This document shows positions 46,369-58,749 of a stretch of DNA of 64,000 nucleotides, one piece after another. Under the pieces are notes generated by a model. The model worked only from the letters and a program-made list of their open reading frames with translations. It was not told where the DNA came from and made no database searches. This stretch comes from Ascidia mentula (lineage: Eukaryota > Chordata > Ascidiacea > Phlebobranchia > Ascidiidae): assembly GCA_947561715.1 (NCBI GenBank), contig OX387204.1, positions 11,227,001 through 11,291,000 on the forward strand, in the 5' to 3' direction. Position numbers and translations under genes: made by a program. Each line of letters starts with the position of its first letter. Positions within the stretch are counted from its first letter, which is position 1.

Positions 46369-47736
46369 CTACCTTTTAGCCTCTTCGTGCAAAATGCCTT
46401 TAGAAACTGTGGAAGGAAATGGGAATACCCGTCTTTGTGTGATCAATGGTTGCAAATGCAAATCTGCAGAGTACGGAAAACACGTGTTCCAAGTCAGAAA
46501 ATGAACACCCGGTATTCTTTTTACAACTTATTTTTACGAAACCTGCTATCCAGCCCAAAAATAATGTCATCAATAAATCCGTTTAAAATTTCGGTTTTCT
46601 TGGTGAAGCTATAGCAACTTGAATGACAATGCGATGGACAACAATGTTAGCCGATGATGTAGAATGGTTATTGACGGCTACAAACCTATAATACCAGTAT
46701 GTTGTGGCGTGAAAAAACCTCTGCTCACTCACACTTAAAAGTATAGCGCTCGTTGAACGACGTAACGCAAGAAAGGAAGTCTGGATGTAAATTCAAAAGA
46801 GTAGAAATCGATTTGTAAAGACCAAGTTTAAACAAAATATAGAACCAACAAGTTCATACTGCCATTTTTGCTGCCAGGCATAGTAATAAATAGGATTTGT
46901 TCTTCTGGTACTTAAATTTCGAAAGTGTTTATTGAAACCGACGTTTCGTCTACCATCCGGCGAGACATCCTCAGGGTTATTCCAAGTCCATGTCCTGTTT
47001 CTACAATCATAAAATTTGTACGTCCCGCATCATAATTTTGGGACCTAGGGTTGCAACTCTTCAACCATGAAATGCTATTTACCATTTTTACGTAAGTTAT
47101 TTAGAATCTCGGTCTCGTGCCAGTTGTGGTGATAAAATTAATATGGGCCGATCCACACTGTATAGAATGCGGATCGGATATATCTTGTAGATGTCACATC
47201 GAATGAATAAGGAAACGAATATGCTTTATATCCAGCAAGCACATCATTTTAGCTGATTTTTATTGCACATAATAAACAGACAAAGAAATGCAGGTAAATT
47301 TAATTTCAGGTAAATTGCACATGTCAGGTAAATTTAGAATCCCCGGTTTTGGAGAATCTGCTTGTGCCTTTACTATTTTTCTTAAAATGGCAGTGACAAC
47401 AAAACAAAGTTGTGGCATTGAAATATGGATTAAACAGCAAATGAAGGGATATAGTTAAAAATATAGTGTTACATTTTATTTGGAGAAAAAAAACTTTAAA
47501 TTGTACACAAGTTTAAACCATTTTAATAAATACACACTGAGTTTCACTTTGCTTCATTAATATCAGACATTGCAATGCCTCCATCTTCCTGGAAAGTTGT
47601 AACACTGGCAGTTTCCTTAAAAACATATACAACAATTTCCAAATTGTCAATTTTTTCAAGCTTCATTTATATAGAAGTTCATTATGCAAAATAAAATGCT
47701 TTAAATATTTTAGTCTATCAACATGTGGACGTTTAT
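46369..47736. other. Unassigned region with a Penelope-type hairpin
   Basis: Apart from the hairpin at 46944-46974, nothing clear is visible. A T-rich/AT-rich stretch from about 47400 lies beyond the SVOP stop codon and should hold its 3' UTR. GGTAAATTTA-type short repeats are near 47290-47335. Confidence 0.4.
46944..46974 (-). repeat. CTGAGGA...GAAA hairpin, hammerhead-like
   Basis: On -: CTGAGGATGTCT, an 11-base loop, AGACGAAACGTCGG. The four-pair GTCT/AGAC stem replaces the GCC/GGC stem of the related copies, a compensatory change that supports a real fold. It is likely a remnant end of a Penelope-like element. Confidence 0.5.
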
Positions 47737-50700
47737 TTAACAGCAGGTCTGGAGGCATGTGCTATTATTGTCTTGAACACAATTCCTATTTTGCAGTCCA
47801 CTGAAACTACCAACCTGCATCGATCTTCCTTTGGTTTCAATTGGAAGAAATAAGCATGCAAATCCGGCCAATAAACTCACAACACCATAAATGGTCACAG
47901 CCATTGGTTCAGATGACCGTAGCATTACCTATACATGCAAATGATGTCAAAAAAATCATCTACATTTATTTCATTGTTACCTGGGCTATAAAAGGTGTAA
48001 TAATTGCTCCCAATCGTGCTACACCACTGCAAGAACCAAGTCCAATTGCACGAACATTTGTGGGGTAAACCTAAAGCAGAGAGTTGGGTAAACCTAACCA
48101 AAATCATCATACATATGTGTGCATTTTAGGTTGGTAATTAAATTAGAAATAAAAATAAGTGTCGCAATTATAATAAAACAATAATTCAAAAGTAATACAG
48201 AAAACGTCAGAAATTGACTGCAGGAATCAGCCTTTGCAAGACGTTGACCGAAGGATCTGTCTTTACAAATCAATATAATATTCCTAAAGCTCCAAAAGCA
48301 GTAAGATCTTTATTGCAGAAATATTAATTTTTATGGCTATCTTGTTTTAGACAGAAACTGAAGATGCCAATAGGCGAAATTACTATTTCTGTAATAGAGT
48401 CTTACTGGCGCTGATCGTCTTTTACTCCTTTTGGAGCTCTAGGAATAATTTAAAAGTATGTACATGACAAATGTGCTTTGCAGTTTAACATAATTTTCAA
48501 ATAAAAATAACTCCAAGCGTGTAAGCATTTTGGACAAATATATTTGTACCTCAGGAGTGTAGACATAAGCAGCCTGAAATGCACCAGATATAAAGGCCCT
48601 TGCCGCAAACAGAAAAAATATCATGACATTTCTAAAAAAATTCAACATGAGATTAGTAAATGACCAACTTTTAACGCAGAAGTATTACCATGCTTTCGCA
48701 TAGCAAGGCAGGATCGCCCCACTGTGCAGGCCCTTTGTATTTAGCAATCACAGCTTTTATTACTCTGATCAGATCTAATATTCTGCTATGCCTTGGCTGC
48801 GAAGCCTGTGAACCTCATGACCAAAAATTTTGTTTTCCGATACATTTGCCACAATTTTAGCAACCACGTTTATCCATTGCTCAGTACTAACAATTTACAG
48901 CATGGGAACAGAACAGTATTTTGTACCAGTTTAAACATTGATTTAAGTGGTAATCATAGTTTGGCTGGTCTGCTGGTCAGACAAAAACAATTACACATGG
49001 TGACTTTGTAGAGCTTATTTTTAACAAAATGATGACATACAGCTTCAAAACAAACACAATGACATGATACAATTTCAATAAGTTACCACCTAGTCCAACA
49101 TTTGTTACCTGTACTACATTTAAGGACCAAACCAATATATTTGCATGCAAGGTTTACCTTGATGTACAAATAAGAAGTAAAAAGCAGAATAGTGTAAATC
49201 CTAAAAGATCCAGGGCCATTGTTTTCTTTCGTCCTAAAATCTCGATGATTGCAACAGTTATAAGAACACCTGTGTAAACAAATGAGGCAAATTACTAACA
49301 ACATCAATATTTCATGGATATAAGCATTAAAACACGAAACCTGGAAACTCAGCAAGAGTTGTCCATAATAAATCAACATAATCTTTTTCTGTTAGAGTTT
49401 TGCAAACCATGTTACAGTCACTTGTGGAATTGGTTGCAACCGCTGCAAAATAAAATATTTTACAACTGAATTCCATTTCAGATGACGGAATACAAACAAA
49501 ATCAATAACATTAATTTCAAATAAAAATTATTATATCAAGACATAGATGTAGTCTCTTATTTACTAGCTGATATGACCATGATGATTCATGTCTACTGCA
49601 TTTTTTTGAGAAATTAGCAAATTATATTCTTACTAAAACACTCTTCTCCGACACTGGCTTGAACTTGAAACAACTCAGTTGTCATTAGAACCAAACCATA
49701 ATATGCAAATGCACAATTGAACCTGAAAATATCGTACAATCCATTACTTCTGTAAGCATATTTAAGAATATATATATAAATATAAATTAAAATGGAACCT
49801 GCACTTTGTACCTTACGTAAAGAATACTCCACTACTTAAAATGTATTTACATATAACGATTAATTTCAGTACAACACAAATTAGGCAACCAAAACAATTC
49901 AAAACATTTTCACAATACACTACATGCTGATTATTGTTCAGAGCAGAAGCACAGCTTGAATGCATGAATGCTTTAAGAGTTAATTGATGATTTAAAGTGC
50001 AAATGAATACATTTCGCCCCATACTAGTTTACCTTGCAAACTGCTAGTTACCAATTATTGATAAAAACAAGGCTTCTAATTGTGAAAACAAATTACTTTC
50101 CTAGTTGTCGAATTGGGTATTTTAATCTCTGGCCTTGATAGTAGCCAGAAGTACACAAACACTAAAACCCCAAACAAGGTGTTTTTATATGTGTTCGCAT
50201 TATAATATTCAAAAGATTTGTGCCTTTCCATGTTATAGTTATTTATATTGATTGTTGAAGAAATTTAGCAGCAATTTGGTGTTTTATTACTTCTATTACA
50301 AAATTGTGCATAAAGGGTGATTTTGCCATGTTGGTGCTAATCATCCCACAAATTTAAACAAAAAAATAGAACATTGTACATATTTACATACCAAATTATC
50401 CACAACAAGAGAGTTGTTTTTCCCATTTGCTTGCTTTCAAACAAATCTTGAATCCGTCCCCTATTTTCCTAAAATTAAATTTCAAACACCATTTATATAA
50501 AATCAACAACGTAACCTAATTAACTTTATCACATAAAAAGCAAAGTACAAGGGTCACCTGTTTACAACAAACCAGCTTTCCCATAGGCATTGCGGTTTTA
50601 TTTTCCACTGCAATGCGTTTCAAAGCTTCATACGCCTTTTCTGGTTTTCCAGACAGTACATTGTATCTTGGGCTTTCTGGCATCCACTGCAAAATAACAT

Positions 50701-53003
50701 TGTATTTAATTTAGATACAACTAAATTTTTCTCAGTTTAGAAAACAAAACAGCTGAAAGACTAAACCGAAAAGTCAACAATGCCAGGTATAAACTTTTTT
50801 AGTAGTAACCTTATTTTTTTGGTTCATCTAGTGTTAGCCAAAACCCAATGACATCACAACTTTTGTCAAAGTATGACTTATACAGAATATGTAGATTTGG
50901 AGTTTAAGCGAATTTACCTTGCATGCAACTGAAAATAGTAACAAAGGTAAAGAACTGAATCCAAGCAACCATCTCCAACCAAGTGTTGGCATTATAATAA
51001 TTGCTAGAACAACCTCCAAACATGTTCCTACTGCCCAAAAAATCTGAAATAAAAATCTTTTATTACAAATTCAGAAACAATAGTAAGCAAAGGAAACTTT
51101 GCTACTGTAAAATATAAATTGCAACCCAGAAGAAAAAAAGGTGAGAACCATTTTTCTCCAGCATTTTAATGTCTTGTAGTGATAGGTACAAAATGTATAT
51201 TAATGTAGTATAAAAAATATGTTTATGCAATTTTGTGCATGTATTTGTATTCTCAACAGCTTCCAAAAAACACATGGAAAACACGAAATCAATCAACATA
51301 CCAAATAGCATTTTAGGTTTATATTATTGTAAAAATGAACAAATACATACTTCAATCAGCATTATACATGTTGCACGGGACTTTACTGGAAGAAACTCAG
51401 CATATAGCGTAACCCTGGAACAGAAAGTGAGATAAGAGAGACTGCAAATTAGTCATTTTGTTTATAATTTCCTACGATTGGGGAACTCCACCAACTCCAA
51501 ATCCAACCAAACCTCTTAAGAGTAAAATCCAAACCAAAGTTGGTGAAAATGAACTTAGGAGTCCCATGTAGAATGTCCATACAACACACAGGATTAATCC
51601 CTGCAAATAGTATTATACTAAAACTTTTTAGAGTACTTGCTTGAAAAGAAATTTCTTACAGTTTTTCTTCCATATTTATCACATATATTTCCCCACAATG
51701 AAGAGCTAATCATCATGCCAATAAAAACAACCTAAAAAGGTCAGTGGTAGATTTACAAATACAATTTGCACTTCCTTCTTCAAGCTTTTTGCACAAATAA
51801 ACACATTTTATTGGGGTTTATCTATTTTTACTATTTAATTATATTAATATCTATGCTATAAACACAGTTATGTTTTACTGTGGAACAAAAACAATTAAAC
51901 TCAGCTACAAAAATACCAAAAAGTAAAAATAGTTTGCATTTTAGCTCATTTATTTTATTTATTGTTTCAAAGCTTTGCAACAATCTAAACAAATACATAC
52001 TGTTGTGATAAGTGCTTCTTGCCATGAGTATAGATGCCAATCACATTTAAGTTGTGGCGAGATTATACTTAAAATCATTAACTCCATCGCATCTGCCATC
52101 TGCAATTAAATAAGCAATCAGCAGATAAAACTAATTATGCACTTTTTCTAATTCATCTTTCTAAAATGATTCAAGAGATATTTTTTGAAGTATATGCGGT
52201 TAAAATATGTACTGGTAGTTGAAATTGAATTGGAAGATGAGGTAGATGGATGTAAGTTATGCACTTGCCTAAGAGACATGAAATCTTAAATGAATCACTC
52301 CCCCTGTCCCATTCTAAATGAAAATGATACCTGAGTTTAAGGTCTTTCAAGTGAATTTTATCCAGTTGTTACAATAAAGTGAAAGCCATTTAATGATGTC
52401 GTATTGTTTTGCTGGCAGACCTTTTTTTCAGAAATTCAAAAAATTATTTAAGCTAGATGTCACTCTGAAACACAACATTATGGAAATACTTCCTAAATGA
52501 TTAATATAAACGTAACAAACACTAAAGCATTACAACAGTGTTTGACTTAGCATCTATCAAGTCTGTGTGGACAGCTGACCCCACAAGTATGACAATAAAC
52601 ACCAAAAAAATTGTGTAAAAACACCAAAAAATTTAAACACAAATGTTTCATTTGTCATCACTAGATAATCTCAAAAACAAAATAAGTCTACCCAAGCACA
52701 TCCAGTTAGTAGAGATAGTTTCCATTGAAACTTCCCAAAACCAATGGCTTCCACTGCTTCTTCTACAGTAAATGTATCTGAAATATAATTCAGTTCATTT
52801 TGACTATTCATTAATTTTTTTTTCAGTAAAAATTGGTGATAATGAACGACAGTGGGAAACTAAAGACAAGAACATCTTAAACATGCAATACCTTCCGATG
52901 CATGATTTAAATAGTTGTATCCTGAGTTGTTAGCATTTCTTGAACGAACATTTGCTTCATCTGTTGATAAAATCTTTGTTTGTTTATTGCTAGCAGGATC
53001 CAT
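47737..53003 (-). CDS. SVOP: Synaptic vesicle 2-related protein (MFS transporter), apparent one-base frameshift
   Basis: Member of the SV2/SVOP branch of the major facilitator superfamily; vertebrate SVOP sits in synaptic vesicles and its substrate is not settled. Fifteen exons in - order: 53003-52892, 52777-52693, 52099-52001, 51731-51660, 51600-51476, 51414-51351, 51043-50918, 50686-50558, 50468-50392, 49722-49634, 49442-49341, 49269-49158, 48631-48550, 48070-47981, 47928-47737. With one base added in exon 2 the frame closes at 518 residues (human 548). Blocks: [19 protein letters not shown], loop signature [106 protein letters not shown]. In exon 2 the expected [10 protein letters not shown] reads out of frame because a T run is one short (about 52738-52741). 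Confidence 0.93.
48680..48825 (-). repeat. SINE 3' fragment in an SVOP intron
   Basis: Read on -, it matches 24955-25035: GTTCACAGGCTTCGCAGCC, a TGATCAGA word, AGCTGTGAT, then GGCGATCCTGCCTTGCTATG and CGAAAGCATG. It lacks the tRNA-like head. It shows that the family is dispersed. Confidence 0.65.
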
Positions 53004-53620
53004 ACTGCAAACACTATTGCCTAAACAGAAAAAAAAATGTTGTAGTTTGGTTAAAGCAAAATTTTATTTTAGTTGTACAACAATAAGCTGCCAGCTGAGT
53101 GTACAATTGTACGTCATACGCTCATACCTATGCTGAATTTTACCTTTTATGAATGCCTGTATGTCACATTTTAGGATTGCCAGGTTTAATAAATATCATT
53201 GTATTTACCCAAGATAAATGTTAGCATCTATCATACACAAAATCAAAGGCTTGTAAAGAGACAAATGAACGACCTCCCCAAACCAAAGAGACGCTTTATT
53301 GACAACTTTTTTTTCCAGTCGACAAAACTTCAAACGCACATAGAATGACATGTACTTTGTAAGAATTAAACAAAATAAAATTCCTGACATTGGAGACAAA
53401 TATTAATGTCCATTGTCATAAATCGATCGAAACTTCATCTACAAATCCGGCCCCAACTAAATATGGTACCATCAGAAAGCTAGTTAAAATACCCCGACTA
53501 CGTAATTGATTTGGTTATTATGTATTTAAATGTGTAATATGTATCAAAATGTTTTATTTCTTGTAGAATATTTGTAAAACTTGTTCATAGAAGTTTGGTT
53601 TTAAACCACATCTAATAGTG
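53004..53620. other. SVOP upstream region
   Basis: Immediately upstream of the SVOP start codon on -. AT-rich, no further exon recognised. GTGTACAATTGTACGTC at about 53099 resembles the terminus of the 39.5-42.3 kb element. Confidence 0.35.
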
Positions 53621-53624
53621 GGTT

Positions 53625-54092
53625 ATTCATGGTTCCGAAGTCGCGTCATCAATGGGTCTGACGTCACAATGCTGCAGGTAAAGATTAGCTGAAAATGCAT
53701 TGGTTTGGATAGGAGTAACTTACTAAAACGCGTGTAGCGCAGCTCTAAATCCTTTTATGGGAAAAGTTATAAGTTTAGGCAAAGCAGAAACTTTGGAAGA
53801 ATATATGTACCAAACACCAAACACCAAGAACAGCGTCTCGAATCAACTGCAACTAGCGCACCTGGCAGCAACTTGGCTGTTGTGTACGTTTTTACGACTT
53901 AAATTCTTCGACAATTTCTGCTTTGCCTGAACAAAAAAAAATCCCACAAAATGATTTACCGCAGCGCGAAACGCGTTTTATTGATGAACTCCTATCTAAA
54001 CCAATGCATTTTCTGCCAAACTTTACCTGCAGCATTGTCATGTCAGACCCATTGATGACACGAAGTCGGAACATGAATAGTTATAGAGCTAA
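53625..54092. repeat. Inverted-repeat element upstream of SVOP
   Basis: The left arm (about 53628-53760) and right arm (about 53940-54085) are inverted copies with shared words CATCAATGGGTCTGAC, ACAATGCTGCAGGTAAAG, GAAAATGCATTGGTTT and AAAACGCGT. About 170 bases separate them. Likely a MITE or foldback element; no coding capacity. Confidence 0.75.
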
Positions 54093-55322
54093 GGAAAACT
54101 AATTTGCAACTTATCTTTCCTTCGTTTTGACACTGAGAATTGCATAGCCATCGTTCAAATCGAAAAAATATGTGTTTACATTAGTGTTTTTATGTAGCGG
54201 ATTTTTTTGCTTGTACTGCGTGAAGCGAATTGTATGAATACTTCAGTTCAGATTACGCGGAGCTTTCGGCAGACAATGTTTGGCTTACCAGTGACAAACA
54301 TATAGACGCGGCGCATTTTTTCGGGTTAGCGTGAGTTATCGTTGAATTTCGCATAGCATCCTCGAGCGAATTGGTTAAAGTTTGATTTCATTCGATACTA
54401 GTATGGCATAGGATTGTTTATTCAAAAGAAGAACTTGCGACTCGGTTTGTACGAACATTTATCGAAAGTTATCAAAAACAAATCGATATATTTTCATGTT
54501 TTCAAAATATAAAATCATATTTCTGCACTTGTCCATTCGAATTTTTCATATATTTTAGTATCGTTTAAAAGGTTAAAGAGAGTAGATGCTCTGCTTTAAA
54601 ATTTTTGCCAACGAATCTTGTTTTTGCAACTTATGTCATAATACGCATATCATATTCATAACCTAATATGAATATGTTTTTTTTTTATAATTTTTGTATC
54701 TTTAGAAAGGTGAGCCTATGAACTTTTACGTGTTAAAAAATCATGCTGCTACCTCGTAGAGCGACCGAGTAACCCGCGTACAAAGTTTTGTTAACTGGCG
54801 TTTTTTGTTTGTCAACTAACATCCCTCTCTGTGGCTCTGGTAAGGAACTATTAGCAATGGAAACAATTATAGCAGTATGGCATAAACACAGTACCTCGTA
54901 AATTACACAAAGCATCACAAGTTCATATGTGTTGTAAAACACTTTCTTTTTGTCTTGCTGGGCCTGCCCTCCATGCATTATCGCAGTGTCAGTGTCAGTG
55001 TAGGCTATAAAACAAATAAGAGGTAGACTGCCGTGTGAACGGTAACGGACCTCAGCAATATTGAGTCAGTACTTCACTGGAATAAAAACATGATGGACAT
55101 AACAGAATTTTTTTGTGTGGCATGTATGCCAAAATGTGATACATTATTTTTAATCACACTTTTTAACTGATGTGACAAATATTTTTCTTTTTAATGTGGT
55201 AATGTTTTTTTTAGACTAGGTTAGTGTTTTTTCAGCAGTCTTCTAATCAAATGAATCAAAACATTTTTGTTTTTAAATGGGCAATAAATACTTGGTAATT
55301 GATTAATGCAAAAAAAAAAACA
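54093..55322. other. SVOP-AAGAB divergent intergenic region
   Basis: AT-rich. The short - strand frame 54733-54978 has no domain or splice context. The right end must contain the AAGAB promoter and 5' UTR. Confidence 0.35.
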
Positions 55323-57233
55323 ATGGCTAAACAAGCTATTGTGATTGTAAACACTGACACTTCATCATTGCTTTCGAACACACCCATTACCTCCAAACTT
55401 TTAACAGGTATAAAATTATGTTAATTTTACATGCAACCTGAGGATTTTTTGCAATTTGCAAAACTTTCTATGTTTGTAAATTTGACTTTTTTACACCAAG
55501 GAAATAGTCTTCTTTTTATATGTGGAATTGTGTACCTATTCAATAATAAACATATATATGACATGTTTAGACTGTTTTAAGCTAAGTACCTTTATGATGT
55601 AAAATGTAGCTTTCAAAAAATAATATTACTGAGTAAAATATTTTATTGTGTTGTGCATCTTAGGTGTTTTTGGTTTTGATGGCATTCAGGATCTGCCTTG
55701 CAAAACAGACACTTCATCCTCCTATCTGTCATGGAATATTACCAACAAATATTATACTGCCGATGTTGATGTGTGTGGCGTGAATTCCAAAAAAGTGTTT
55801 GATGAAACATTTTCAGATCATGTGCAAGCAATCATAGCTATATTTAGCTCTAAAAAGGTATTTATATCTAAAATGGTTGTGTACCATTAATTTTACTGGT
55901 AAGTTTTTTATATTTAAAGAAGTCGAAGGCAATGTTGGGGAAACTTTTTGGCTCTTAAACAAAAGATTGGTTTATGCGAGTAAAAAGTGGACAAAGAGTG
56001 TTTACACTACAGTTCATGAACTAGTACATATTTGCTATAATTAACGTCACAAAAATTTACATTTAACTGCAGTACAGTGATTTTAAGCAACACTAATTTA
56101 TGCATACCCGTGGCAGACAAACTGGCCTTAGAATACCATTTTTAAAGATGGTTTAAACTTTAAAGGCTAATTAAATTAAATTGTATTTAGATCACTTTGC
56201 AATAAGTTGTTGATGATTATGAAAACATTTCTGAATTTTTTTTCTTTAATTTTATATATATTATGCACGTTTTATAGAGCAACATGTTAAATATCAATTT
56301 ATGATTTGACCCAAATATCACTGAATTCTCTGCATGCTGTTTATCCTGTTGGTAATTAATTTTTTAAGGCTGATGAAGGTTTGGAACATTTGAAATCATG
56401 GTTGCCTTTTTTTGAAGTGTTGCAACCACAAATTAAACTTGCAGTCTGTGAAAAGTGAGGGTGGTCTATAATAAGACTTCATTAGTTTTTTATTTTGCTC
56501 ACTGTTTTGACTCCTTTAAGGTGCTCGTCATCAAGCACAGATGACACATATATTTTACGTGAAGATATGCAAAGATGGTGTATTAAGAATGCTTTCGAGC
56601 TGGTAGAAATGAATCCTGACGAAGAAGATTTTGATGAATGTAAATTTTAACAAGAATTAAACTAATGTTTGTTAATACAATTTTTTCTAGATGAAGATTA
56701 TGGAGTTAAACGAATAAAAGATGCGTTAAGTGCTATCACATGGCCTGTTATGACTTTTAAACAGGATGGAAATAATAGCAACGTAAATAATTTGGTATAT
56801 ATACCTTCATATTTTTGTTTGCAACTGTTTGATTGTTTTAAAATTCTTAGGCAATAACATTAACAAGTATATAAACTGCTTCTTAAATTGTAGTTGAAAG
56901 AAAATGCTTCGGAAATTCCTAATTCATATGATACAGTTGAAAAAAGGATTGACAAGTTATTAGAAAAGCCAGATAGTGATGAATTAGATGAAAGTGATTT
57001 TGAATCTCTTTTTCAAAAAATGCACTTGATAAAACGTAAGTGTTATACTTATTAAACTTTGGTTTAATTGCACTTTTAGTAACACTGCAGCAAATATTAC
57101 AGAAACAGCTGAGTCTCTTCCTCAGGAATCACGCAAAGTCTATGCTGAAAAAGTAGTTGTGGCATTTTGGAAAGCATTAAATGGTGACAAAGAGGAAATA
57201 AGTGGACTTTCTTCAGATGATGACCTTGGCTAA
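55323..57233 (+). CDS. AAGAB: Alpha- and gamma-adaptin-binding protein p34
   Basis: Cytosolic chaperone that binds adaptin subunits and guides assembly of AP-1 and AP-2 clathrin adaptors. Seven exons: 55323-55407, 55664-55857, 56369-56454, 56521-56639, 56691-56794, 56894-57035, 57103-57233, totalling 861 bases, 286 residues (human 315), in frame. The N-terminal half is Rab-GTPase-like without a convincing P-loop; it includes ITNKYYTADVDVCGV and VQAIIAIFSSKK as in human p34. ERID/EKRIDKLLEK precedes the C-terminal helix SRKVYAEKVVVAFWKALNGD and the ending EISGLSSDDD, the strongest match. The ATG lies after an A-rich run and is the first in frame. Confidence 0.94.
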
Positions 57234-57289
57234 ACAAATACAGTCTTACAAAAACTGTAGATCGGTTTTTGCACACATAGTTAAAACAC

Positions 57290-57295
57290 AATAAA
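57290..57295 (+). promoter_or_regulatory. AAGAB polyadenylation signal
   Basis: AATAAA 57 bases after the AAGAB stop codon, in the expected place for the 3' end signal. Confidence 0.6.
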
Positions 57296-58490
57296 GCAGC
57301 TGTTTTTTTATGCGTTTTGTGTTGTTGCACCTGGTCGTGTTGCTCGTACAGTAAAAAAAAATATTAAAAGCGGGTTGTAACATATCTTTCTCTTAATTGT
57401 ATTTTTGCTTTTTTTTTAATTGTGTCCTATTCATATAATAAACATTAAAAAATATATAAACAGCCTTGCTGAAAAACGTGAATTTTTTCAGTCTGCAAAG
57501 GCGCTAAGGTTTGCACCGACATCGCTAAGGTACCCAGCTGCTATTTTCTTTGTATTAGACGGAAACAGTGCGAGAACTGCTGTTACTGGACAAACAAATT
57601 TGTGTCAGAATCATAAACAGTAAACGAACGTTTAAACACGCACCAATAATTCGGAACCGGCGTAATTACAAATATCTTTACATCAGTCGCCACAACAGGG
57701 GAACCTACATACACAACAACTTATAATTCAGTTACCACACAAACTACTTAAATAGATTCGTTACGAAGGATCGAAACCACACAGACTAACAACACCGAAA
57801 GTGTCAAACACAACGCAATACATTGACGCAGAAAAGAACTTCACAACTCTTTAAACACAGAAAATGGCATTATGCCAATTACTGAAATGAACATGAACAG
57901 TTATAACACTAAACCAGGAGTCACGGACCGCAACCGATCGGAATGGAGTCACACGGTTCATGCATGCAGCTACTAAAACATGTGGCATACGTACTCCAAT
58001 AACTGTCCATATTCTTTACCGAGGTCCCGTTGTTGGAATTGTCTTCTCGGTCTAGAATAGATGCAATAACATAAAAGTGACTAAAACAGTGAATTTTTGC
58101 ATAATGTTCATAATAAATATCCGGTCGGTATAGGCATACACTATATCTTGAAATCGCAATCATGTTTAGCATCATTGGAAAGGTATTTAATTATGCCGGT
58201 TGTAGGGTTGTCCTTCCTGTCGAGCTGTAAACAATTAATCGATTTAAGACAATATACTAAATACCCGCCCCCACTTACACTGTTTAAATGTTGAAAATCA
58301 CTAAAACAGTCTTTTTGAAACGATTATTCAAAATGATTGTGAAACAAAAAATTAGTCTTGCTGTAAAACGAAAAGGTTTTTTTAGGTTTCGTTGCGATCA
58401 AGTTACAGTAGCGTTGTATTATCAAAAAAGATAACGAATGGTAATTGTTATGAATTAGAGTTTAGTCATAAAAAACAATAGGAATGAGCG
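57296..58490. other. Unassigned intergenic region
   Basis: No exon chain, domain or clear repeat seen. Short open frames here lack splice context. Confidence 0.35.
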
Positions 58491-58492
58491 AG

Positions 58493-58714
58493 TCAAACTG
58501 ACATTAAACGTATTTTGTCATTAGAGGCAATAATGGGATCAAATTCATTTCCGAAATCGCTCGCAGCTTGGCGTAAACAAAAGTTTGCACAACTTGAAGA
58601 CGAAGTTGCTCCAAAGAAACGTACTTTCTTGCGGTGGTGTACAGGCTGCATGGGGTGACAGGTCCCCACCAGGGAAACACAAACTGTCACGAGCACGAGG
58701 AGCATCAAGGGCAT
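58493..58714 (-). CDS. Candidate small secreted peptide
   Basis: A 73-codon frame starts at ATG 58714. Residues 1-19 are a strong signal peptide: short start, hydrophobic core [15 protein letters not shown], then polar sequence. After it come a tribasic RKK (residues 28-30), a VRFFG stretch, and a CANFC pair (residues 42-46). This layout suits a processed secreted peptide. No family is recognised, and I see no flanking exons or poly(A) signal. A second frame covers the same bases (58748-58545), so chance is possible. Confidence 0.35.
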   Translation of the reverse strand: MPLMLLVLVTVCVSLVGTCHPMQPVHHRKKVRFFGATSSSSCANFCLRQAASDFGNEFDPIIASNDKIRLMSV

Positions 58715-58749
58715 ATAGCTCACGATGCACAGAAAACTTCACTTGCATG

